Assembly (NCBI GenBank): GCA_003971905.1
Contig: RSEE01000014.1
Span: 124,001 to 188,000 of the forward strand
Origin: Moniliella sp. 'wahieum'
Taxonomy: Eukaryota; Basidiomycota; Moniliellomycetes; Moniliellales; Moniliellaceae
Length of the DNA stretch: 64,000 bases
Reading direction: 5' to 3'
Shown here piece by piece: positions 1 through 10,700 of this stretch. The translations under genes and the position numbers were made by a program. The notes beneath the pieces are model-generated. The model saw only the letters and a program-made list of their open reading frames with translations. It made no database searches and had not been told where the DNA came from. How positions within the stretch are numbered: position 1 is the first letter of the stretch; the number at the start of each line of letters is the position of its first letter.

Positions 1-443
1 ATCCACGCTCCGCTACCCGGTTTCCCTTGCCGCTGCCCCAAGCCGCACCACGACAGGGATTCACTATGCTACCATCAGTACGCATGGTGCCGACACTACA
101 GCCGAATCAAGGGTCCGCCAACGATTCCATCCGAACGTAGCTTTACGCACATCTACGTACCCCATTCCCTTCTCTACCTCGGTCCCCGACGAGTCGAGCA
201 TGTCATCCGATGTGCCGACCACTGCGTGGCGCCGAAGTGAATTATTGTCTTCTTTCCATCGAAGGCAGCCCAGGGTAACCATCTCTGAGGCTCACCAAGC
301 CTACCACCACCTTGTCGATTGCCCTAGATCTTCCCCCGACGGCCAAGAATTTATTGAACATCCAACATCGCACGGTGTCGGCACAGCAGACTGCACATGC
401 AGCCTGCTGCAACGCCCATCTTCAAACGTGAGTTCGGTACGTT

Positions 444-1334
444 TTGGTTTTCTCTCGGTTTCTGCTCTCTCTTCCCTTTTGGCTGACTCAACGACATCAT
501 GCCAGGTCGCAACGGTGCGTCCTGGTACGTACGGGACCGAACAACGTCCTCTCACTCTTTGTACCCGTTGGCCACGCGGAAGCTGGCGTCCCACCGGAAC
601 TAGCGACGCCTATACCCCACCCATTGCTCCTGCCCTGCCCACCCCGTCCGTCCCTGTCCACCGACCAACCTCTTCTTCCCGTTTTTGCATCCAACGACCC
701 CCCCTCTCAAGAAACGTACCCTGCCACCATCACCTCCACACCCTTGGCTACCCCTATGGCGATCCCTACTCCTACCCCCTCCAACCCCATGGACCCGAAC
801 GGCGGCCACGATGACCCCCCTCCGCCGTATACCCTGTTGCCCGAAGACGAGTCTGTGCAAATGGCTTGGTCTGCCCCGGCCGCATTTAGCGTTCCGGCGC
901 AGTTGGCGCCTTTGACCCCGACCGCGTCTGACCCGGATCAAGTTGCGCCTCGTCCTACCGCGTTTGTTGCTTTCCCCCCGCTGCCACCGATGCAGGAGGT
1001 GATCACGCGGGTAGCAGAAAAACACGGGCCATACGAAGCGCTGCGTTCGGCGCGCTCCTACCGCCTGTTACTTTCCCTGGGTCCAACCAGGCTGTGGGGC
1101 CGGGAAACGGAGCGACTAGAGGCATCGTGTCGCAACTGGGAGCGAGGGTGTGGGTTGTGTACGCGAGCTTTGGTACGGGATGCAACGCGTACCCAGCCCG
1201 TGGCCAATGACTTTACGGGCTCGCGCGAAGTTACCCTTCTTTCGTGCCTGCATGGGTTCCATACGCGCTGTGTGATCCAGCATGTGGGTCGCGGTGGCTT
1301 GGCCTGCCCAGTGTGCAGGCGAGCGTACAGCTAA
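444..1334 (+). CDS. RING-H2 finger protein, probable E3 ubiquitin ligase
   Basis: The open frame ends with a RING-H2 finger in its last 60 residues. The order seen is CGLC, a 30-residue spacer, then CLHGFHTRC, then CPVC, which gives the C-x2-C / C-x-H-x2-H-x2-C / C-x2-C ligand set. RING-H2 domains bind E2 enzymes, so ubiquitin ligase activity is inferred. The N-terminal 150 residues are proline-rich and look disordered, with a run of PPPPY that could bind WW domains. There is no signal peptide or membrane segment. The start is unsure: the frame opens without a clear ATG, a GT...AG segment at 428-505 may be an intron, and the first good in-frame ATG is at 756. The substrate is unknown. Confidence 0.6.
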   Translation: MVFSRFLLSLPFWLTQRHHARSQRCVLVRTGPNNVLSLFVPVGHAEAGVPPELATPIPHPLLLPCPPRPSLSTDQPLLPVFASNDPPSQETYPATITSTPLATPMAIPTPTPSNPMDPNGGHDDPPPPYTLLPEDESVQMAWSAPAAFSVPAQLAPLTPTASDPDQVAPRPTAFVAFPPLPPMQEVITRVAEKHGPYEALRSARSYRLLLSLGPTRLWGRETERLEASCRNWERGCGLCTRALVRDATRTQPVANDFTGSREVTLLSCLHGFHTRCVIQHVGRGGLACPVCRRAYS

Positions 1335-1603
1335 AAGGGCCTTTGGTTGGCGCTGGTGTGGGTTCTCGATTTGTTTGACACTCCCACTGCCGACGACTGC
1401 CGACGTACGCAGCTGGGTATGGCTGGCTGGGTCGGACTTCTTCGGTGTACATGTAACTGTGTATCTGAGTGTGTATCTATTCCATTCCATAGTTCCATTC
1501 CATTTCATTCAATTCGCTCGCCACCATCTTGAGTGTACCAACTCCCAACGGGGGTCGTAGAAGGTTTTATAGAGTTGTTACAAGACAAACTATGTATCAC
1601 GTG

Positions 1604-1693
1604 TCCTCGATGGTCCAACGGCTATGATGTGACGCTCTCACAGCTTGTTTGCTGGGAACCGTCAAGACCCGGGTTCGACTCCCGGTCGGGGAA
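1604..1693 (+). tRNA. tRNA-Glu(CTC) with 18-nt intron
   Basis: The gene folds as a cloverleaf. The acceptor TCCTCGA pairs with TCGGGGA. The D arm is GGTCCAACGGCT, the anticodon stem TGACG/CGTCA is perfect, and the T arm is CCGGG-TTCGACT-CCCGG. The 25 nt between the anticodon stem halves resolve to a 7-nt loop if an 18-nt intron at 1641-1658 is removed one base after the anticodon, the standard nuclear tRNA intron position. The anticodon CTC is at 1637-1639. A T5 run at about 1699-1703 would serve as Pol III terminator. The exons are 72 nt, normal for tRNA-Glu, and are nearly identical to the copy near 48.5 kb. Confidence 0.92.
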
Positions 1694-3491
1694 CTATCTT
1701 TTTGGCGCAAACAGATCCGCACGCTCGGTTCCATGGGCGACCTGCTGGCAACCAAGCGAAACGCAACCGAGCGAAACGCAAGGATGTTGGAGAAGACAGA
1801 AATGAAAGAAGGGGGCTCTTCTCCGCACTCGGTAACTCCGTAGCCAGTGTGGTTCGGGGGGGGGGGGGGCGGGGGTAGCGGCTGATGAGACCTGGAGTCC
1901 AGATGGTCCTCGAGGGTGATGCAATCGCACTAGTGGTGGTGGTGGTCTAAGCCAACCAGCAACGCCTACTGAGGAACATCAAGCAGCGAGTCGCCACCCG
2001 GGCTAAGCTGCGGAACAAGGAAACACAGGAGAGAGAAAAAAACGGAACTCCTAGGCCTGAGGAGGAACTGAAGGGACATTGGCCAAAGCACGAGCCACCT
2101 GGCTCAACAGCGGCGGCCTTTAGTTGCGTCCCCCTCCCCTCCTTCCCTCTCCCCTCTGCAAATCCGCCCATGCTCCAGAGACCGTCCGTCTTAGTCACTC
2201 ACAAGTCTGATTCCATAGCGCCAGGTCGGATTCATCACGTAGTTCAATAGCCAGTGATAGTGGTACAATGAAAAGTGAAGTGATGGGGGAGTCGCATAAA
2301 GGCTGATACCCCCTTCCACAGTGGGACCTAACAACGTTTGCGTCCCTACACAACTAGCTGGGAGTTTGGGGGGTGCGGTACTTGTCTGATATGATGGATG
2401 CCGTGCGTCCGTCCCATATAATGTGTATGTGTTGGATGCGGTTTCGATCGTGCCAGAATGTGAGGCTCTCTACTTGGAACGTAGAATCGAGCACATGCGT
2501 CGCTGGTTCACAGGTCACAGGTGGGAATGTCTTGGTGGAGAGAAAAAGGAACCAAGAAAGTCAAGTGGGGCGAATGCCATGATGATCATGATGGGTAACG
2601 GAGAGGAAGGAAAGAAGAGGCATGATGCATGATGTCATGGGGAGGAGCTGAAGAAGTATGGTAAGTGTACACAAAGTGAGATATCGATTCATCGACCATC
2701 GACCATACGATCGATCATTGATTCGATCATGCAGGCCGTCTTCGCGCAAGGCAAGTCGCTAGTCAGGACATAGGAACCCGCCTCGGGCAGCGTGGTACTT
2801 ACTAACCCTGCTGGGCTTCATCAACGCATCAACGCATCAACAAGGTCCAGGCCCAGGTCCAAAAGCCCAGGCCCACAGATAACTGAGCACCGGTCGGGTC
2901 AGGAACCAAGATCGGTACCGGGTGAGGTAGGGAGCGAGTCCGTGTCCCCGTCCTTGGTAACGGCGACGCCCTGCATCGGGGAAAGGTACCCTCTCGCCGT
3001 TCGCACAAGGTGCAAAGACACATGGTCAATGTACCCCCTACCGTGCGCCAGAGGGCAAGTAGACGCTCAGTGCATTGGGAGCTGAGATGGTACCGGTCCA
3101 AAGGGATGCGAGGCGGTGCGAGCGGCACAGTGCTGGTCAGCCAGAGCTGAGGCATCTGCAACTTGTCCAACAGTTCCTCCAACTCCCATTGTTGGGATCA
3201 CGTTCGGTCACCTGACCCACTTCGTCACGCAGCAGAGCGCCATTCTCTTGGCTCTGTATCCATTCTGACAAATTGGTGAGCCCCGCCCGTGTCCGCTCCT
3301 CAAACACCCGCCACCAGCACCCCTCGAGTTCGTGTTGCAGCCTGGCGAGATCGGCAACGGAGGTAACTGCAGCGCCACCACGCCGGTTTCAGTTTGGATA
3401 GAAACGCGGGTCGCCAAGCCATACTGCGCAAGCCGTTCTTGTGGACTGAACCAAACCCCTACCCATGGCCCCAGACAGACACAAGACACCG
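1694..3491. other. intergenic region with no gene recognised
   Basis: No conserved protein was recognised on either strand. It contains a G13 run at about 1857-1869, a run of ATCGAT-type repeats at 2681-2732 and a CATGATGCATGATG stretch near 2620-2637. Confidence 0.5.
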
Positions 3492-5701
3492 TCAGTTGAG
3501 TTTCCACGCATGCAAGAGACAAGCTCTGAAAAGGAAAAAAAGGTACCAACCATTGTGAAAGGATTGGATGCAGTAGTGTTCGAGGGAGCGGGTACGGATG
3601 TGCTGCTCATCCTCCGGCGTCATTGCCAATATCTCCCGCACACGTGGGTTGCGCGCCTCGTCAAGCGCGATCGCTTCCTCGTCTTCCGAGTCGAAAACCA
3701 CCTCCTCATCCGGCGGTTCATCGTCTAGGTTGAGCGAAATGGAGCCCGAACCAGCATTGGACCACGCCTCGTCTGCCTCGGACACGCCGTTGAGCTCAAG
3801 ATTGAGCTGCACTGCCAGACGCTCATCTTCCTCGTACCGAGCCATTGCTGCTCAGAAGAAAGGCTTCTGCGCGAGGCCGGCACGCTCGCTACCCTCTCCA
3901 TATCTCCGTCCTGGTCCGGAGGGATCCCAGTCCGTCCAGGGGAGATGAGGAGCCGGTACTGACCTCTTGCACTTCATCCGCATCAACCTCGTTGGGTCGG
4001 CGCATGAGAGAGTCAGAGAGTAGAGAGGATCGTGGGCGACGTTTATGCGGTTGCGCTGGACCACCACCGCAATGGCCATATCGGGATGGATGGGCTTTTC
4101 GCGCCGCTTGCCTTTGGTGCTGCTAGGTTCGTGTGGGATCAGAGTAGGTAAATCATGTTGGGCTAGAAAGGCGGTGATCAAATGCCTACCTTGGCGTTCC
4201 CATTCCAGCGCGCGTTGTTCCCGAGCCTGGTTCCAGTACTCGAGCCGTTCTCGTCGCACCTCTTGTTGTGTCGCCTGGAGACGCTCTGCATACACTTGTT
4301 GGTTTGTGCACCGATAGGGCCTGCTTGGTCCGCCCCCGCTCGGCCCGAATCAGCTGCATCGAAGCATGGACCGTGAGCCAAACGTCCTCCGTCAAGGAAG
4401 ATTGGACCTCCAACAATGTGGGCACACCGCGACTCACAAAGTCCCGTCGCGCTCGGTTCTCTACAGGCCAGGAGGTGCTCGATGGGTAAGGAGGACCCTG
4501 CCTGAACAGCACGCTGCAACACCGCCCCACCCACCTGGCTGGCCAGTTGGGTCCGGCACAGCATACACAGTACTTCGAACGACTCGAGCGTCCCGCTCTT
4601 TGCTAGTCGCAACTCCGTACCTCCCGATTGAAAGCAGCGGCGACAACAGCCAGGCAGTATGGTCGATTTCCGATTCAAGAGAAAGGGATTCGTCGGACCC
4701 ATCCACCTCGAGATCAACAGGCGAAGCGGCATGGGAAGCGCAAAGTGCCACGGGTCCCAATGACGTAGAGATCAGGTTTACCGGTCGAGAGCCCAACACA
4801 CCATGTTCGTAAGATGGACTGCCTACTTCGTCCATCATCTCGTCCATCTCCATAGACAGTTGAATCATGCGTTCGGTGGTGCCCGCGCTGACGAGACAAG
4901 CCAGACACATATGATCCATCTGCCACATTGTTTTGAAACACGCCTCGGCGCGCGAGGAGAGACGATGCTGAGTCCTGGCACGTTGCATGTCGCTCTCCAT
5001 CTGGTCGACGGTGAAAGGATTGTGAACGCAGTCAAAGATGGCGGGCCAAAAGGATGCTCTTGCGTCGCTGTCCGCCACGCTGGACTTAGCTGGGCCAAGG
5101 TGCTGAGCATCCTGCGCCACCGCACATAACCCACTGTCCACACGCCCAAACACAGCCGCATGGTTTCGGCCCGCATGAACGTTGAGGACAAGATGGCTGA
5201 GTGACGCGCCTGTGCATTCGTTTCACTTGGGGCTGGCATCGCAAGGGCTGCCTCGCGGTGGCCATCGCTTGGGCAAACACTGTGCTGGAAGGTGGCGTGC
5301 AATGCAAAGGGAGAGGGGCTTGAAGGAGACGTTGCCACTGAACATGCAGTCCCAAAGGGTGGGTCATCACCACATCTTTCGGATGCAGGTAAGAGAGAAT
5401 GCGCTGCACCACGACCAGTGGCAAGCGTGCCCAGGGAGAGGAAATGGGAGTACGGAGAGGAGAGTGGGGGGTGGCGGGGAAGAGTGCTTTCTATTGGCTG
5501 TTCTGCGTCTTTCATATCGTCCTCAGAGGAGTGGCCCACCGGGGAAGGTGGGGTAGTACCGGCGGTGCAACTAGTCGGAACACTGGGGCCCCGGGTCGGG
5601 TCCAGCTCGGCACCAGTATGGGCGTCGTCAGGGGGTATCGCTGAGGTGGTGCGGGCTGGTGCCGGCTGAGACTGACGCGGTGCTAGCGGTTCCCGCTCCA
5701 C
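3492..5701 (-). CDS. F-box protein with cysteine clusters and a basic coiled region, function unknown
   Basis: The gene reads right to left and is spread over several frames. After a low-complexity N-terminus (an in-frame ATG is at 5515) comes an F-box-like segment at about 5360-5424, LPLVVVQRILSYLHPKDVV. F-boxes bind Skp1 in SCF ubiquitin ligases. Next come CxxC pairs that could bind zinc (MCLAC at about 4910, CCRRC and CMLC at 4560-4650). A charged helix-rich part at about 4190-4295 (ERLQATQQEVRRERLEYWNQ) follows, then an acidic C-terminus at 3560-3845. A likely intron lies at 3848-3963 (GTCAGT...GCAG). At least three frame changes occur without intron signals, as in neighbouring housekeeping genes, so indels in the assembly are likely. 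The target is unknown. The 5' and 3' ends are approximate. Confidence 0.5.
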
Positions 5702-6652
5702 TCGAGCAGGAGCTGTGTGAGCTGGTGGTGAAGCCGGGGCGTGCTGTTGCTTGCGGCGCTTGGCTACCCGCTCGGGGCCATCATCACACGCGGGCGGATG
5801 GCAGAGTACAGCTTGGGGCGCATGCTACACATGGGCCAGGAAGAGAGTAGAGGCGTGGGAGGCGCGGGAGGCGTGGGAGACAAAGCGGGACGCGAGAGTA
5901 CAAGGGGTGCGGGCGATGCGAGGGACGCAGGAGCACAGTGGACAAGGGAGACGCGGTGGAGGTGGTGGTGAGGAGGGGCCGGGGGGCGGTGGGTGGCCAG
6001 TGCGTAGCCTATACGCTGGGCTCTCAGAGTGGCTCCGCCCGAGGGAGGCGTGAGGTGGGGGCCAAAGTACACCCTACTCTGTGCGTGCGTAAGTACCCAG
6101 TGGGGGCCAGTCACATCACGCATCATAACGCTGGCAGGATGCATGATGCATGCGTGATCGTGTATAGATGATTGCCGCCCCCTGCCGCGCCTGCTGCCAG
6201 GGTGCAACTAGGGTTGCTGACACACACAGCCACCTGCTGCCCCCTGCTGCCTCGGCGCCCACTCAGCTCTAGGGTTGTGCCCTGTTGCGCCACTCTTGCC
6301 ACTCATCATGCACCATGCACCACACATCACCCATCTCTGTTGCATCTCTGCCCGCTTGCCGGTTGGCACGGCTGCAGAGCAAACACATTTCATTTTCACG
6401 GCCTCGCTGTGCTCAGCCGCTCACGTGCCATTCAAGCGACGGCGCCGGCCAGCGGAACTGCGCCGCCAAGATGCTGTTTCCAGCAGCTACGTACCCTGCT
6501 GCACATCGATCGCCACTACTGTTGGCTGCCCTCCAGTCACTTGTCAGGCAGAGCATGACAAAATACGATGCGCCTTTTGTGCGTGGGGGGGTCGTTGCGG
6601 GAATGAGTGCTGAGTAGCCAGCGACAGCGAGCCGAGGAAGAGGGGGAGGGGA
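5702..6652. other. intergenic region with GC-rich simple sequence
   Basis: G-rich low-complexity sequence (5830-6060) is followed by CATGATGCATGCG at about 6139-6155 and two TAGGGTTG elements at 6209-6217 and 6270-6278. No gene was recognised. Confidence 0.5.
6209..6217 (+). promoter_or_regulatory. TAGGGTTGC telobox-like element
   Basis: The 9-mer TAGGGTTGC matches copies at 22147, 32853, 32972 and (reverse) 29102. A variant, TAGGGTTGT, lies at 6270-6278. Position is upstream of the minus-strand F-box gene. A regulatory role is inferred from recurrence only. Confidence 0.35.
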
Positions 6653-7748
6653 TTAGAAGCGCTTGGCGTTGTGGACGCGCTTGTACTTGTAGAAGTAATA
6701 CACCCCGCCGCCCACCGCTCCCAGCACCAGGGCAACCTTGAGCACAAACCAAATAAAGCGAAACACGGCCGCAAAGAAGCGGTGGATGATGCCTGGGCCC
6801 GACGCACCGCCCTTGTTGCCCGCCTTGCCTGCCTGGCCCCATGCCCCGGGAACCGTACGCCTCGGCCGGTACCCCCCTTGGCCAGAGGCTTGTGTACGAT
6901 CGAATGCGTTTCGACCGAAATCAGCTCGTGGTTGTCCGACACATCGCCCGTCGCAGCCGTAAACCCAAGGAACGGGTTCTCGGGCAACTTGAAGTGGTCA
7001 ATCTCACTGCAAGACAGGAAAGGGGTAGGAAAGATCAGTTAGTACTTGGGATGTAGTGGCGTCCTTGCATAGGGGGTGCCTTGGCGCCATCGAGAAGGTA
7101 CTTACAAGCACGACTCCCACTCTTCCCACTCCTTGGTGTGCAGCTGGAGTTCAATGTACTCGCCATCCACATACGTCAACCTGGCACGGGCCGAGACAGG
7201 TGTGTCGCGGAAAGGGACGGAACATCCGCCCACCTCGAGGTTGGCCCCGTCCTGGTCGGGCACATAGGGCGTGTACTTGCCCCCCTGCAAGGCCATGACA
7301 CGGGGGAACGCATAGGGGTGACGACCATTGGCGTACGTGTCAAAAACGACGCCCAGGCCTTGGAACGTAGCCTGGTTGCCCAGTGCATTGCCAGTCTGTG
7401 CGCGTTCCGAGGTGAGCCAGAGCGCCATGCCATCCCCAAAAAGATGGTGGGAACGGCCCGTGATGGAAAACTCAAACGTGATCTGAAAGTCGCGTGCACG
7501 AACGGGATTGCGAGTCCAGATCCATCCCTTCTGGGATTTCTTGTCCGGGTCAACCGGACGCCGCGAGCAGTGTCGATGATGGTGTCGCCGCCAAAGTCCA
7601 GAACTGGTTTTGCAGATCGCTGTCCACATAGGGCTGGTGAAGCGACGCGGCCTTGAGCGAAATGAGCGCTCGTAGTCGTCCTGCGTATACGCGCCTCGCC
7701 CCAGCGACGCTGCACACACACACGAGCAGCACAGCAACCAGCAACATG
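6653..7748 (-). CDS. L-type lectin, VIP36/ERGIC-53 family cargo receptor
   Basis: This is a type I membrane lectin of the early secretory pathway, a family that binds high-mannose glycoproteins and moves between ER and Golgi. The start at 7748 gives a signal peptide, MLLVAVLLVCVCSVAGA. The L-type lectin fold follows: PYVDSDLQNQ, DFGGDTIIDTARGVRLT, GWIWTRNPVRARDFQITFEF, GDGMALWLT, GLGVVFDTYANG. A 99-nt intron at 7007-7105 (GTAAGT...GCAG) joins WESC to FEIDHFKLPENPFLGFTAATG. The C-terminus has one membrane segment (about 6690-6750) and a short cytosolic tail, YKYKRVHNAKRF, with the basic-plus-aromatic end expected of an ER-export signal. Two frame changes near the PYVDSDLQ and GGDT blocks and one before the membrane segment lack intron signals and are probably sequence errors. 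Confidence 0.85.
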
Positions 7749-10700
7749 ATGGGCAACCTGCAACCCTGCCAGCGCAGCGTCGAACGCCCTCACCAACTCT
7801 TCGTCCGTCCAACCCCTTGGTTGCGGCTCAACACGGCAGCGCCACTTAGCATTCGTTCCGCCATTCCGCCACGTCATCACACGTACCCCGGCTCAGGGCA
7901 GTGTGACGCTTCGATTCCGGCTTTCGATTCCACCATGCCCAATCATGCATCATAGATCATCGATCAGCAAGTGATATCGCCCGCCGTTCGTACGCTTTGA
8001 ACTTTCAACTTTCACCGATCTGCAGTTACTAGTTACTAGTTACTGGGAGAAGAGCCAATTTCCTTGTTAGTATACTGATGATCATCTCTCTCCTCTCCCC
8101 CCCTCTCTCCCTCTTTCTGGAGATGCAATACCAAAAGGCACATGCCTTGCTTCCACCGTGGATGCAAGAAACGGATCAATCCAGCTTACCTTCCCCTTCC
8201 TCCAGGCCGTCGGCAATAAGCAGGTCTCCTCGCTCTCTCACACATCCCCTCGTGTGTATACTCCGCGGTCCAAAACGGCCATTCTTTTTCTGCCAAACAA
8301 AGAGTAAGTCGTGACGTAGAGTGAACTTTGCGGACCACACTCTATATAATGTCGACAAACAGGTGTATGGTTTGCTCCTTTTCAAAATCCTTGACCGAAC
8401 TCATCTTGAAGGAATCTTTTATACATTATGGATGCCGCCGTGGTATAGTATTGATTCACATGCTGCATTACATTGAGTGGTTCCTGATATACCAGAGGAA
8501 GGAGAAGCATCACACGAAGAAAAAAATATGATAGAGACAGACGACACTAATTAAAGGGCTCAAAAGGAAGATCTATTGGACAAAAGGTCAGGCATAACCA
8601 GTGGTGGTGCATATGTGTGGGGCCCTTATGCTCTGCCAGGGTCACTAGTGCGTCTGTACTAGTATCTGGGCTGCAATGGACTATTGGATGGGAAGGAAAC
8701 GCAGGTCGCAGAGTCCAACAGGGCCGTATAGACCTGATCAACGCAACAACGTCGCCTCTCTCAGACAGGTTCGCAGCAGAAGTCGTATTGTCTTCCGCGA
8801 ACACGTAGCCCGGATCCGTACAATAAAAGGTGATTACCGGATCATCGACATTGATGGCAAAACAGGTTCCTGCTTGAGAGCATAGATTGACGTGGCGGTT
8901 AAAGAGAACTACAACTCAGTCGAGAGGAAGCTGATGAGCTGGTCGCTGTGAACGTTAGACTGGGGAACCTAGGTTGTAAGCTAGGAGAAAATGGGAGTGG
9001 CTTGTGTCAAGGATGGACATTTTTGACGGATGTGAGGGTGTTGATACAACTATACATCATGAAAACTAAGTGAAGTTGAAGACAAGAGACGAAGAGCAAA
9101 TGATAAAGGTTCAGAAAGGTGCATTCAATACACAGGACAACAACTCCATTTATGAAGGAACTATAGAACAGATCCCATCACCTGGCGGCGAGCCGGCCCC
9201 CTTAGTAATTGGGAGCTGGGCCACCATTCCACCGTCATTCCGCCATCCCGTATTCACCGTTCCGCAGCCGTGCTCAGCAAGAAAGTGGAGCTAAGAGGGG
9301 GCTTCTTTCATCCTCTGTCAAAGACGAAAGAAAAAACGTCCATAAGAAGATAAATTCGGAGCAAGAACGAGACGCGCCCACAGAACAGGGAGAACGCAAG
9401 ACGTCAGCGCTCTTTTGCGCGTATTCAAGGTTGAGATAGAAACAATTTAAAGCCCACAACAGCGAAAGCACCGATCCCGACAGCATCACATGCAGAACGG
9501 ATCGGCCATATAGAGTACGACTTGCTGCGACTCGACCCACGCACTGAACAGGATAAAAAAGGGAATGTGATCCGTTTCGATAAGACGTAGTATACTTGCG
9601 TTTTGTTCAGACGAGCCAGTCAGGTGTTGACGTCAAAGCAACCAAGACAAAAGGGAGGAAAAAGAGGTTGCTTGTTTTTGGAAGGGGGGCGAGCTCGCCC
9701 TCCCTTTCGCCCGCGAGTCACATCTCGTTCTACTTCATCATCACAAAAAAGAGTCTATCTGCACTCCTGATAGGGAGATGATCTCCTTCCGCCCCATGGA
9801 CGGGTATTTGTGTGGGTATAATAATGCACTTTCATCCCTGCCCGGCATGCGTCTCCCTCCAACACACAGAACGATCTATCGCTTGATACGCTCTTTACAT
9901 GTATGTGCGCCACCCAAGGTGCTGGGTCAACTCGTTGCTCCGCACGCGCCTCCTTCTTTTGACGGTGCGGGGGGGGACGGGGGAACTCTTCTGTGGGGAA
10001 CTGTTAAACTTAGGGAAGGGAATGTGCGGCGAGTCTACCCGGCCCACGCCCGCCAGCGTTCTCGCCCGTAATGCGCAACACAAATTGCAATGATTTATAC
10101 CCGTACAAAGCCCAATAGCAAAAACAGATCGAGGAAACGGCTTTTAGCTCTCGTGCGGCAGGAACCATGCAGCGACCGAAGAGAGTCAATAGATGCTCCC
10201 CCGTAGCTTCCATCGCCCGTGCCTTTGTCAATCTGCGATGCCGATTGTGCTGTCAAACCACGGGATTGTCTTTCTTCAACGTCCGTTAACGTTGGGTTCT
10301 GCGCTCAGGTGCTCATGTGCTGCACTGAGTGTTGTTAGTGAGCAATGCTGATGGTGGGTCGATCGTCGTGATCGATCATTCATCATTTTTTTTCGTGAGA
10401 GAGAGAAGGGAGGCATGAGGTCCATTCGGCTGTGGCGGGGACGAGCTGCGATGATGACTAGTATCCGTGGCGAACGGAGACCTACTATGGGTCAAGATAC
10501 TTCGAGACCTACAAAAAGCCTTTCGCTATCATTTCTGTGGAGGGATGGGGGGTGTGGCGACGGCCACACGCTTGACCGTGCCCATTCTCCATCTGCAGTA
10601 TGCATTATGGGGCCATGTTCGAGGTGTCGGCCGGCCGCTTTACTCTAGTAAGGATAGTAATCGTGGCCGCTACATGGTATACGGGCCCCTTTTGCACGGT

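Noticed and set aside
6209-6278. TAGGGTTG copies considered as interstitial telomere repeats
   Set aside because: Copies are single and isolated, not tandem TTAGGG arrays.
8300-9800. AT-richer block considered as a retroelement remnant
   Set aside because: No reverse transcriptase, integrase or capsid-like peptide and no terminal repeats were recognised.
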